Below, piece by piece: positions 42,728 to 51,625 of a stretch of 53,458 bases of DNA. Every line of letters begins with the position of its first letter. Position 1 is the stretch's first letter. The translations under genes were made by a program, and so were the position numbers. This stretch comes from an uncultured Bacilli bacterium (GTDB lineage Bacteria; Bacillota_I; Bacilli_A; RF39; UBA660): NCBI GenBank assembly GCA_934102215.1, contig CAKOSH010000010.1, positions 1 to 53,458 on the forward strand. The letters run 5' to 3'. Under the pieces are notes generated by a model. That model ran no database searches, was not told the origin of the DNA, and saw nothing but the letters and a program-made list of their open reading frames with translations.

Positions 42728-43060
42728 AATCGTCACTTCCTTTCTATTATTATGATTAGTATTAACCTAAAAATTCATATCCTAATCCTTAACTATAAGC
42801 TGATTTTTTTGGCGTACACGCGTCGAGCACGCATTTCAGTTACAAATTACTAAATAAAACTAAATGCTTTTTAGCAACCTGTTTTAACACTTTTTTATAA
42901 TAAAGCAAAGAAGCCATTTCAACTATCAAGGTTCATTCTAAATATTTTCATAATTTAAATTCTTTTATCTTCTTCCAAAATATTTAAACTACATTAAAAT
43001 AGATACCATTATAGTATCAATTATGCTTTATATTATTGATTTTCGCTTTTATACTCTTAT
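42728..43060. other. Gene-free stretch at the uvrB-proximal island edge
   Basis: No gene seen. It holds the uvrB leader and a GC-richer patch (about 42810-42845, ACACGCGTCGAGCACGCATT) that partly resembles 45095-45133 at the other end of the island. The rest is AT-rich. Confidence 0.4.
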
Positions 43061-43430
43061 CTATACTTTTGTTAATGTAGAACACGGCTGCTCTAACATT
43101 AATATAACGCCAAATTCTTGCTTTCCTTCAACATAATATTTAACAGGATTTGATTCATATCCAATAATATTTAATTTATTATAATAAGCAAATCCTTGTA
43201 AAATAGTGAAATCTATGTCTGGTTCATTTTTATCATAACATGTTAAATAACATCTTATTATTTTTTTAAGTTTTTAAATCAATATCAGCTGAATATCCTG
43301 ATAAATATCTATTACTAATCCAATACTTAATACTATTTTCATCTAATATTCTAGCAACATTTTCGTCTGTACTAACCTTCATATTACTATCCTTAAATGG
43401 TAAACATATCTCATCATTTCTAATTTTTTT
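43061..43430 (-). pseudogene. Probable nucleoside 2-deoxyribosyltransferase, frameshifted
   Basis: On the minus strand one frame reads DEICLPFKDSNMKVSTDENV then ARILDENSIKYWISNRYLSG to a TAA near 43280. Removing one A from a run there continues as KKIIRCYLTCYDKNEPDIDF, ILQGFAYYNKLNIIGYESNP, EFGVILMLEQPC to a TAG at 43061. The layout (N-terminal loop, 'D-x-x-x-D-F-x-I-L-x-G-F-A-Y-Y-x-K-L-x-I-I-G-Y', then a Gly-Val-Ile-Leu-Met end) resembles nucleoside deoxyribosyltransferases. No clear start. Neighbours in deoxynucleotide metabolism support the call. Confidence 0.4.
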
Positions 43431-43510
43431 TACTATTTAAAACGCTATTATACTTAATTACAGAGGTTTTTCTATCATAAAAACTATATAATTTTGTAAC
43501 CAAATATATA

Positions 43511-43825
43511 TTATTTTTCTTCATATTCTTTAACTCTTGTATTTACACCGCCAATTATTTTGTATTCTCTGTGTTTATTTTTATTAATTTTCATTAAAAG
43601 TTCACTTTCCAAATCAATATTTAAAATCTCAGATAATCCTAGTAGATAAATCACAACATCGGCTATTTCTTCTCCAACATCATCTTTTTTCTTACGCCAC
43701 GCTTCATATGCCTCAGCTACTTCACCATATGTTAAACAAAACTCTTTATTAATATCTGTAACATTAAAGCCTTTATCTAATTTATTTTGATAAACATCTT
43801 TTTGTATTTGTTTCAAATCTATCAT
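43511..43825 (-). CDS. MazG-like nucleotide pyrophosphohydrolase
   Basis: 104 residues. The all-alpha NTP-PPase signature is present: ExxE in LTYGEVAEAYEAW and ExxD in VGEEIADVVIYLL. Such enzymes hydrolyse (d)NTPs to monophosphates, often as house-cleaning or phage dUTP/dCTP control. ATG at 43825 with GGAGGAAGAG upstream; it overlaps the UDG-like gene by 44 nt. Confidence 0.85.
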   Translation of the reverse strand: MIDLKQIQKDVYQNKLDKGFNVTDINKEFCLTYGEVAEAYEAWRKKKDDVGEEIADVVIYLLGLSEILNIDLESELLMKINKNKHREYKIIGGVNTRVKEYEEK

Positions 43826-44414
43826 TTTTCTCTTCCTCCAATACTTCATTTATTATTTTTCTTATTTCAAATATTCTTTTTTTCATAAATTCAGGATGAT
43901 CTTTAAACCACTTTATATTAAGTGGTGATGGATGTGGTAATACAATTGCTAATTTTCCTTTAATAGAATTATTTTGGAAAATCAATTCATTAAAATTTTC
44001 ATTTGGAAAAAATACTTTTGCTGATTTTGCACCAATTATTATATAAAGTTTATTATTTATATATTCTAGTTCTTTTTTTATCCAAGTTTCATAACAAACC
44101 TTTGGCGGCATTCTATCGTTACCATTTTTATCTTTTCCAGGATAACAATGTGCAAGCGCTGCAATATAAAAATTATCTGGATTGTAAAATGTTTCATCAT
44201 CAATCTTATACCACTCGTATTTTAATTTTTTTCCACTTTGATCTGTAAACGGTTTTAATGTCTCATGAACAGTGGCAGATGGTGCCTGACTAATTTGAAC
44301 TATTTTAGAATTAACATTACCTAAAAATATAGGATGGGGCTGAAATCCAAATTTTTCTTTACAAATTTCACACTTTTTTAAACTTTCTAATAGATTATTA
44401 AAATTTTCTTTCAT
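43782..44414 (-). CDS. Uracil-DNA glycosylase superfamily protein
   Basis: 210 residues. It opens with CEICKEKFGFQPHP and carries VQISQAPSATVHETLKPFTD (the family 4/5-like GQAPG loop), AALAHCYPGKDKNG, MPPKVCYETWIKKEL and the leucine-loop-like VLPHPSPLNIKWF. This is the UDG fold; the 'HPSP' loop is a catalytic/minor-groove motif. It probably excises deaminated bases. It lies between tmk and mazG-like genes (17-nt and 44-nt overlaps). Confidence 0.8.
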   Translation of the reverse strand: MKENFNNLLESLKKCEICKEKFGFQPHPIFLGNVNSKIVQISQAPSATVHETLKPFTDQSGKKLKYEWYKIDDETFYNPDNFYIAALAHCYPGKDKNGNDRMPPKVCYETWIKKELEYINNKLYIIIGAKSAKVFFPNENFNELIFQNNSIKGKLAIVLPHPSPLNIKWFKDHPEFMKKRIFEIRKIINEVLEEEKNDRFETNTKRCLSK

Positions 44415-44985
44415 TCTTTTTTCTAAACTCCTCTATTTTTTCAACAACTTCACTAAATATATTTTCAATTGGTTGCATTCCATTAATATAAATAAGATTA
44501 TTTTCATCAAGAATAGACAAATATGCACTTCTAACTTTTACTAAATGTTCAGGTGTTGCTTTTATATTAAATTTGGTATCTGTATTTCTGTTAACAAATT
44601 CATTTGGCGTTATATCAATAAAAAATCCTATATCTGCTTTTGGAAAAACTGAATTTATATTAGTTACCCAATTTTTATCAACACCTTCTGCCATACGATA
44701 AGCAAGAGCAGACGGAACGTATCGATCAAATAACATTATTTTATTTTTTAAATCTTCTTGATCTATATTTTTTATTCTTATATATCTATCAGTTGCAAAC
44801 AAATATGCTTTTAAAATAGGATCTAAAGTTCCTTCTTTTGCCATTTTCTTTAATTCCTTACCTATATTAGTTTCAAATTCTTTAGAAATTTCTGCATCTA
44901 TTCCTAATTATAAATAATAATCTTTTATCATTTGTACTAATGTTGTTTTACCACAATTATCTAATCCTTCAAAAATAACTAACAT
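44398..44985 (-). pseudogene. tmk: Thymidylate kinase interrupted by a nonsense codon
   Basis: The ATG at 44985 (GAGGTGATAGGGT upstream) begins MLVIFEGLDNCGKTTLVQMI, a P-loop typical of dTMP kinase. After KDYYL an in-frame TAA (44908-44910) interrupts it; the frame then continues LGIDAEISKEFETNIGKEL and on to the rest (ATDRYIRIKN, FDRYVPSALAY, IGFFIDITPNEFVNRN). The 148-residue distal part lacks the P-loop and cannot act alone. Either a recent pseudogene or a sequence error. Confidence 0.8.
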
Positions 44986-45214
44986 ACCCTATCACCTCGC
45001 ATATACATTTGTATTATAGCACTAAAATATGCCTTTTTAACTAAAAACATTAATATATAAATATATTATCTTGATATTTATTAATTTTTTATTGGACACG
45101 AATGGATACGAATTTCAACCATAAAATTACATTTTATTAACTAGTTTTATTTAGCCTTTTTATGATATTTTCAAGAGATTAAATAAAACTAAAAGGTATT
45201 AAATAAAGTAGTTT
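44986..45214. other. Intergenic stretch at the outer edge of the second island
   Basis: No gene seen. It contains the tmk leader and the sequence near 45095-45133 that partly resembles 42810-42850. Confidence 0.4.
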
Positions 45215-45496
45215 TAGTGGTGTTCCTATAATAGGATACAAAATACTCAAATTTTTTTCAGGAAACAATTCTTTAAATTCAGCATATAATTGTCCTGCAA
45301 GTGTTTTATTATGAGCAAGTATTAATGTTGGTTTATTAGTCTTTTCAATAATATTTGCTATAGTAAAAGTTTTACCTGTTCCTGTTGCTCCAAGTAATAC
45401 TTGATTCTTTTTTCCTTCATTCATACCATCTACAAGTTCTTTAATTGCTTCAGGTTGATCACCGCTAGGCTTATAATTACTTACAAGCTTAAACAT
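45215..45496 (-). pseudogene. Duplicated uvrB 5' fragment
   Basis: ATG at 45496, then MFKLVSNYKPSGDQPEAIKE through the Walker A GATGTGKTFT to LYAEFKELFPE, after which a ~2-nt deletion shifts the frame. The DNA still matches uvrB for ~25 nt beyond the shift and stops at about 45215. The frame runs on to a stop at 45179 with unrelated residues. The full gene is at 40775. Confidence 0.9.
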
Positions 45497-45606
45497 AATA
45501 CTTTTCTCCTTTACTAATTTTTTCAATTAATCATCATTAACTTTATATTTGCTTACTGATTTAAAAACAGTTTTGATTATAAAATAACATTATAATGATT
45601 ATATAA

Positions 45607-46656
45607 TTAATATTCTTCTCTTGAAAATTCAAACAATTCCTTTTCATCTTGAATTATTTTTAATAATTCATCTTTTGAAGGCATATATGTCAAATATTTA
45701 GAAGCATAAATATTTTTTACATTATCTCCAAGTGTCATTTCTACAACTGCATCATCTTTATCAGCACATAATAATATTCCAATAGGTTCATTTTCTCCTT
45801 CAATCATTTGAGTTTTTTTATAGTAGTTCACATACATTTGCATTTGACCAATATCTTGATGTGATAGTTTTCCAATTTTTAAGTCTATAATAACGAAACA
45901 CTTTGCCAAACGATTATAAAATATTAAATCTGGATAATAATACTCTAGTCCTATTTTTAATCTTTGCTGACTAGCAACGAATGAAAATCCTCTTCCTAGC
46001 TCCAATAAAAATTCAGTCAAATGATTTAATAAAGATTTTTCTAAATCACTTTCTAAATAATTTTTATTTTCTTTTAAGCCAGCAAATTCAAAAATATATG
46101 GACTTTTCAATAACTCTTCAGGTTGCTTCTCTATTTCACCTTTTTTTGATTCCACCATAATTAAATTTTTATCTGGAGAAATTAAATATCTATCATATAA
46201 TTTGGTATTAATTTGACGTCTTAATTCTCTACATCCCCAATTAGATTTAATTGATTCAGTTTGATAAAAATCTCTTTCTTCTTTTCTTTCTATTCTAATT
46301 AATTCTTGAAAATGAGCCCAAGATAATTCGGTCGACACTGTCGACCAATTTGGATAATACTCATAAAATCTACGCATTCTTCTTATTGAAACTGCGGAAA
46401 AGCCATTGCCAAATTCATTTGTTAATTTATTAGATAAGGCTTCGATTATTCTTTTTCCATATGTTCCATCACTCGAATTGTTATATAATTCAGATGTTAT
46501 TTTGCCTACATACCAATAGACTTCTATCATTGTTGTATCGATTTGTTTTAACATTTTACTTCTGGCATTCTTAATTTTCTCTTTTATATCTTTATAAATC
46601 ACGTCAACTTTAGATATTTCATTATCGTTTAGTACTAAGTTATTATCTTTGTTCAT
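45607..46656 (-). CDS. YhcG-like (DUF1016) PD-(D/E)XK nuclease-domain protein
   Basis: 349 residues. The N-terminal DUF1016 region (VYWYVGKITSELYNN; FGNGFSAVSIRRMRRFYEYY; LSWAHFQELIRI) is followed by a nuclease-like C-terminus: YYPDLIFYNRLAKCFVIIDL, then KIGKLSHQDIGQMQMYVNYY. The D-(x)n-(E/D)-x-K pattern is D...D-L-K. Family members are often linked to defence islands and restriction. ATG at 46656 with AAAGGGGTG upstream is preferred to a TTG at 46659. Confidence 0.88.
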   Translation of the reverse strand: MNKDNNLVLNDNEISKVDVIYKDIKEKIKNARSKMLKQIDTTMIEVYWYVGKITSELYNNSSDGTYGKRIIEALSNKLTNEFGNGFSAVSIRRMRRFYEYYPNWSTVSTELSWAHFQELIRIERKEERDFYQTESIKSNWGCRELRRQINTKLYDRYLISPDKNLIMVESKKGEIEKQPEELLKSPYIFEFAGLKENKNYLESDLEKSLLNHLTEFLLELGRGFSFVASQQRLKIGLEYYYPDLIFYNRLAKCFVIIDLKIGKLSHQDIGQMQMYVNYYKKTQMIEGENEPIGILLCADKDDAVVEMTLGDNVKNIYASKYLTYMPSKDELLKIIQDEKELFEFSREEY

Positions 46657-46719
46657 CAAATCACCCCTTTTAATATAAATTATATCAAAAACATAAACAT
46701 CATAATATAAATTTCTACT

Positions 46720-47574
46720 TTATTTTTCTAATTTATTTAAGAAATTTGTAATAGTATTTAAAACTTCAGTTTGTGAAAAATATCCATTATGATTTACATT
46801 TTCTAATATTACAACATCATCAAGTTCTGAAAAATGTCCTGCTAAATCTAATGAATGTTTATAATTTATTACTTCATCTTTTTTAGATGTGAAAATCAAT
46901 GTGGGTTCAGTAACATTTTCAGCATAAGTAGATGAGTCAAAGCTATATTTTGCAAGACTAGCAACTGAACCATGAAAACTATCAATAGCATCATTATATA
47001 AACTTAATGCTTTATCATATGGCGCAACTAATATTAATCCACTCGCATCATTTTCACTAGCACAGTAACTTGCGACACCTGTTCCTATACTATAACCCAT
47101 AATAACTATATTATCAATATTAACTTCACTCATTTTAGTTGCGTACTCAAATATATATTTTGATGCAATAAACATACTATCATCAGATGGCTTACCTTTA
47201 CTCATTCCATACCCTGGATAATCTATAAGCATTAAATTATAATTTCCAAAAACATTTTTCATTGTTCCAGATTGATAATAATTATAAAGAGTATTGGATG
47301 AGTTTTGTGCATTGCCTCCAAAAAATATTACAAGAGGATTCTTTCCATCCTTATTTCCAATATTCCAAAACCAACCTGATAAATTTACTTCATCATTTTT
47401 TATTTTAATCTCTTTAAATTCGTCTATTTCTTGTAGTTTCTTATAAGAAATTATATCATTCCAAGGATGAAAAAATATATATTCCTGTAATTTATTCCAA
47501 CCTATTATTAATACTATAATTGATACTATAAAAATTAATACATATATTATCTTTTTCTTCACTATTATATCCAA
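46720..47574 (-). CDS. Membrane-anchored alpha/beta hydrolase
   Basis: 284 residues. An N-terminal membrane helix (IIYVLIFIVSIIVLIIGWNK) precedes the hydrolase: oxyanion region VIFFGGNAQNS, nucleophile elbow MGYSIGTGVA (G-x-S-x-G), Asp at FTSKKDEVI, His at NVNHNGYF. It resembles the BEM46/ABHD13-like group. The start could be TTG 47574 or GTG 47562. Substrate unknown. Confidence 0.82.
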   Translation of the reverse strand: MDIIVKKKIIYVLIFIVSIIVLIIGWNKLQEYIFFHPWNDIISYKKLQEIDEFKEIKIKNDEVNLSGWFWNIGNKDGKNPLVIFFGGNAQNSSNTLYNYYQSGTMKNVFGNYNLMLIDYPGYGMSKGKPSDDSMFIASKYIFEYATKMSEVNIDNIVIMGYSIGTGVASYCASENDASGLILVAPYDKALSLYNDAIDSFHGSVASLAKYSFDSSTYAENVTEPTLIFTSKKDEVINYKHSLDLAGHFSELDDVVILENVNHNGYFSQTEVLNTITNFLNKLEK

Positions 47575-47635
47575 CCTTTTTTATTTAATTTTTTATTTTT
47601 TCTTACTTTTTAATTAACAACAATTATTATATTTA

Positions 47636-48517
47636 TTAACATGTTATACTAGGTTTAGAAATCATATCGCGCCAAGAACCTGAATCTAACATAAAATTAC
47701 TATCTAAATAATTCATAAAAAAGTCTAACTCACTATTACTGATTTCTTTTCCATAAGATTTATTATATTCTAACCCTGCTGAAATAATCTTTGATAACCT
47801 TTCAGTGTCAGTACATTTAGAACTCAAGGTAATAAAATCATCTCTAGTAATTAATGTTTGTTTTTCTTCAACGTCTTTGTAAAACTTTTCCATACATGAT
47901 ATATCTTTCATAAAGTAAGCATTTAATAAATAATTATTACTAGACATAAATAAATATGAAATAACAACAAATGGAGCATAACTACCAGTATATTCACCTG
48001 TTATAATTGATGTGAGTAATTCAGTTATTCCTTCATTTAATCCATCTGAAGAAAGATTGTTTGGATTTTTATAATCATCTAAAGATTTATCATAATAATC
48101 AATTTTTGTTCCTGTTTTAGTATAAGTAATTCCATTTTCATCAAAAGAATTATGTTTTTTTGATGTAATACCATGTAACATTTCATGAGTTAATTGATGA
48201 TTATTAAAATTCTTTCTCATGACTATTCCTGGCTCTATATAAAGTTCATTAGGATTTACATTAATAGACATATTTGTTTTAAGAGCTCCTACCCCACTAG
48301 AAATTCTATTTTGTCTTAAAGAACCATTAGGAAGTTTTATAGAATATGTATTATCTTCTGAAATTTGAATAAATAAATCATTAAAGTTAGATAGAGATTC
48401 TTCTAAAATATCTTTATCAACATTAGTATTTCTTAAAGTACTTTCTATATTATTAACTATTTCTTTAACATTTGATGGTTCACCCACACTATTAAAATTT
48501 TTATCTATTACTTTCAT
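47636..48517 (-). CDS. Putative gluzincin-like metallopeptidase
   Basis: 293 residues, no signal peptide. H111-E112-M-L-H115 (NHQLTHEMLHGITS) is a HExxH zinc motif; a candidate third ligand lies in LNEGITELLTSIITG (E162 or E166), at a gluzincin-like distance. No family is named by me. It follows the transglutaminase-fold and CCSGH genes in a loosely spaced run. Confidence 0.6.
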   Translation of the reverse strand: MKVIDKNFNSVGEPSNVKEIVNNIESTLRNTNVDKDILEESLSNFNDLFIQISEDNTYSIKLPNGSLRQNRISSGVGALKTNMSINVNPNELYIEPGIVMRKNFNNHQLTHEMLHGITSKKHNSFDENGITYTKTGTKIDYYDKSLDDYKNPNNLSSDGLNEGITELLTSIITGEYTGSYAPFVVISYLFMSSNNYLLNAYFMKDISCMEKFYKDVEEKQTLITRDDFITLSSKCTDTERLSKIISAGLEYNKSYGKEISNSELDFFMNYLDSNFMLDSGSWRDMISKPSITC

Positions 48518-48540
48518 ATATTTTATTTCTCCATTTTATA

Positions 48541-49014
48541 TTAATTATTATTAGGTAAACTTGATGCCCAAGATAATAATTCATTATTAACACTCTCTAT
48601 TTCTTTTTGAATATCGTTACTACTTCTTTTTTTATTATTTTCATAATAACTTATTGTATACGAATAAATAGTTTTATCGTCTTTCCATCTAAAACTCTTT
48701 GATAAATCAAAATCATATTTTTTATCAAACATGATATAAACTACTGTATTTTGATACGGAATTAATACATCAATATAATCATCTTCTTCATTAATAATAT
48801 GATAATCATATATACCATCTAATTTATCTTTACGTAAATGGTATTTCTCATATAACCTTGGATCTTTAACATGACCACTACAACAATATAAGGTGTGATA
48901 CCCTTTCTTATTTAAAATAGAAATAGTTTTTCCTATTAAATCATCTACTTCAAATATATCATTAACTATTTCAAATGTATTATTGTTTAAATATTTATGC
49001 ATATTATCACTCAT
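48541..49014 (-). CDS. Unknown protein with a CCSGH motif
   Basis: 157 residues. The core GYHTLYCCSGHVKD, preceded by 'DDLIGKTISILNKK', resembles a motif of uncharacterised Bacillota and phage proteins, distantly like the TYW3 fold. ATG at 49014 has a poor ribosome site, and an ATG at 49002 has a GAGTGAT upstream, so the start is uncertain. Lies 11 nt from the transglutaminase-fold gene. Confidence 0.5.
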   Translation of the reverse strand: MSDNMHKYLNNNTFEIVNDIFEVDDLIGKTISILNKKGYHTLYCCSGHVKDPRLYEKYHLRKDKLDGIYDYHIINEEDDYIDVLIPYQNTVVYIMFDKKYDFDLSKSFRWKDDKTIYSYTISYYENNKKRSSNDIQKEIESVNNELLSWASSLPNNN

Positions 49015-49025
49015 TTCTTTTATAT

Positions 49026-50867
49026 TTATAATAACTTACCTGTTAACTGATCAACAGATATATTTGTCTTATCATATATTCTTGAAACTTTTTCCATTTC
49101 AGCGTCTATTAATTCTTTACCATATCCTTCAGCCATTCTAACATTTCTAATAATTTCCATCATTTTGTCTTTTGGTACTCGTTTAGACTTAAACATATTT
49201 AACATAAAGTTATGGCCTTTATTACCAAAAGTATCATTGATATCAGCGATAAACAAATTATTTGTATTAAAACTTTGTGGTAAAAAAGAACTTCTTTTGT
49301 TTTTATTTTCTTCTTCCATAGTATTAACACTACTAATTGCTTTATCAATATTTTGCTCACTTAAATTTTCATTCAAATAGTTTATATCTCCTCTAAAAAA
49401 ATTAACATTAGAGTCATGAGGAAAAACCTTATGATAATCACTAAATGGAATCATAAAATATTTATATAGATCAAGAGCATTATAATCTTTATCAATTTTT
49501 TCAGTACCATTCTCCATTACGCTATCCCATGTTGGATCTAATGCATAAGCACCTTTAATACCATATTTTTCATCATTAACATAGACAATTGCTCTACTAT
49601 GACCACCCCTTCTAGTCACATTATCTTTTTCATAACAAGTTACCCCAAAAGAACCTACTAATACATTAGGATCTAAATCTCTAAATATTTCTTTTAACAT
49701 ATTAGTGTAACCACTACATACAATATGGCCTGTATTTATTATTAAATCAGGATGTCTTGATTCACTTACATCAACAGAAGATTCATTATACTCAAATGTC
49801 TTTAATATGTCATATGCAAAAGCTAACTTTTCAACTGGTGATAAAGGATATTCATTTATAATTTCTCTATACCATTTCATAGATTCAACAAGTCCTCTAA
49901 AGTTTTCCCATTGCATTAATCCAACGCCATCTAAAACATTAATAGATGTTTTTTTACTAATCTCATCTAACGCTTTATAATCTCTATCAATATAATTTAT
50001 TTTTTCATTTGAATTTGGTCTTAAGTAAAAAGTAATATGATTAACATTTAAACCATAACTTTCTAATTCTTCATATAGCATACTAATATTATCTAAATTT
50101 TCATCTTTAACACTTAAATCTACAACACCATCTTTAATATTTAAATTATATACAGATTTTCCACATTCAATATTAATAGTTCTATCTATTGATTTCATAT
50201 CCTCTTTAAATGAATCAAATATTCTTCTAATATTTTCACTTGTTAAAGCACCTATTTTAGCATTAACATTTCTATCATATTTCTTATCTTTTTTTCCTTC
50301 TTCAAAACTATTATTATCAACATCAAATACCTTTGGCTTTTCTTCTATTAAACTTATATTTCCATATAAATTTATTTCTTCACCATCAACATTTATATAA
50401 AAATATTTTTCACCATCTTTAACTTCGCTCGATAAATATGACATTGTTATTTCACTAATATTTGTATTTTTTTCAATATAATCCATTACATCTAAAGATA
50501 AAGATTTATAATCATTAATTCTTAATTCACTCAAATTTCTAAGTCTTGATAAAAATTCAAAATTGCTATTTAAAAATGTTCCTGGAATATTTAATTCACT
50601 AATCGTAGGTGATATACTTTCACCTATTCTTTTCTTAAATTCAGCAAAATCATATAAAAAGTTAACTGTATCATTTTCACATTTAACTTCAAAATCTAAA
50701 TCAATCAAACCTTTTAAATATTTTCTTAATTCCAGCATCTCAATGCCTTTTTTCTTAAGTGTTAAACTTTTATCTTTACTCTTAATAAATTCACATATTT
50801 TATCTATATCATTATTTTCATAGAATTTTTGGCCTAAAATTCCTTCTATTCTTTCTTCATAATTCAT
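49026..50867 (-). CDS. Transglutaminase-fold protein with N-terminal leucine-rich-like region
   Basis: 613 residues, no signal peptide. The catalytic triad is visible: C384 in HIVCSGYTNML, H423 in RGGHSRAIVYV and D444 in YALDPTWDSV. Residues ~90-145 (ISELNIPGTFL; LSRLRNLSELRIND; ISEITMSYL) are leucine-rich-repeat-like. Transglutaminase-like proteins can be proteases or cross-linking enzymes; the target is unknown. It begins the run with the CCSGH and gluzincin-like genes. Confidence 0.75.
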   Translation of the reverse strand: MNYEERIEGILGQKFYENNDIDKICEFIKSKDKSLTLKKKGIEMLELRKYLKGLIDLDFEVKCENDTVNFLYDFAEFKKRIGESISPTISELNIPGTFLNSNFEFLSRLRNLSELRINDYKSLSLDVMDYIEKNTNISEITMSYLSSEVKDGEKYFYINVDGEEINLYGNISLIEEKPKVFDVDNNSFEEGKKDKKYDRNVNAKIGALTSENIRRIFDSFKEDMKSIDRTINIECGKSVYNLNIKDGVVDLSVKDENLDNISMLYEELESYGLNVNHITFYLRPNSNEKINYIDRDYKALDEISKKTSINVLDGVGLMQWENFRGLVESMKWYREIINEYPLSPVEKLAFAYDILKTFEYNESSVDVSESRHPDLIINTGHIVCSGYTNMLKEIFRDLDPNVLVGSFGVTCYEKDNVTRRGGHSRAIVYVNDEKYGIKGAYALDPTWDSVMENGTEKIDKDYNALDLYKYFMIPFSDYHKVFPHDSNVNFFRGDINYLNENLSEQNIDKAISSVNTMEEENKNKRSSFLPQSFNTNNLFIADINDTFGNKGHNFMLNMFKSKRVPKDKMMEIIRNVRMAEGYGKELIDAEMEKVSRIYDKTNISVDQLTGKLL

Positions 50868-50883
50868 AATATAAACCTCATAT

Positions 50884-51570
50884 CTATTTAGGACAACTAG
50901 TAAGACTTAATGGTATTTTATATGTAATAGTTTTATCATCTTTACTAGCTTGTATTTCTATATATAAATCATTACTACTAAATGTTTTACAGCTAGATTC
51001 ATAATTATCAATCGCAAATTCTATTTCATTTAAATAGTCATCTAATGTTATTGAACTTTTACTTTCACTTTTATACTCTTCTATTTTATGTATAACATTA
51101 TTATGACTTTCATATAAAGTACTACTTATTGAATCATATAAAGTATTATCTTCTTTACCACAATATTTAATATTAGATATATATATTGATGATTTATCTT
51201 TATTATAAGATATACTTCCTTTAATAGTAAAATTATCACATGTAGTTGTCAATGTTTTAAATACAAAGTCTTCATTATGAGTAAATATTAAAACAAGTAA
51301 AATAATAAATAATATCACAATGATACCAATTATATAATAAGAATACTTAATCTTTTTCTTACTACTCTCTCCATCAAGTAAATCATTAATATCAATATTG
51401 AAATCTTTACTCATTTGTTTAAGTATAGAAATATCAGGTATATTTTTACCATTTTCCCACTTACTAACGGCTTGATAAGTAACATTATATTTATTTGCTA
51501 AATCTGCTTGTGTTAAATTATTACGAACTCTTATATCTTTTATAATTTTACCTATTTTCTCTTGATCCAT
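50884..51570 (-). CDS. XRE-family regulator with membrane segment and extracytoplasmic domain
   Basis: 228 residues. N-terminal HTH (IIKDIRVRNNLTQADLANKY; VTYQAVSKWENGKNIPDISI) and one membrane helix (YYIIGIIVILFIILLVLIFT), then a ~120-residue external domain with four Cys (TTTCDNF, IKYCGKE, ESSCKTF, TSCPK). A one-component sensor layout: external signal, cytosolic DNA binding. GAGGAGTAA precedes the ATG. Confidence 0.85.
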   Translation of the reverse strand: MDQEKIGKIIKDIRVRNNLTQADLANKYNVTYQAVSKWENGKNIPDISILKQMSKDFNIDINDLLDGESSKKKIKYSYYIIGIIVILFIILLVLIFTHNEDFVFKTLTTTCDNFTIKGSISYNKDKSSIYISNIKYCGKEDNTLYDSISSTLYESHNNVIHKIEEYKSESKSSITLDDYLNEIEFAIDNYESSCKTFSSNDLYIEIQASKDDKTITYKIPLSLTSCPK

Positions 51571-51625
51571 ATTTACTCCTCTTAAACATTATATCATATT
51601 TAAAAAGAAATACCGAAGTATTTCC

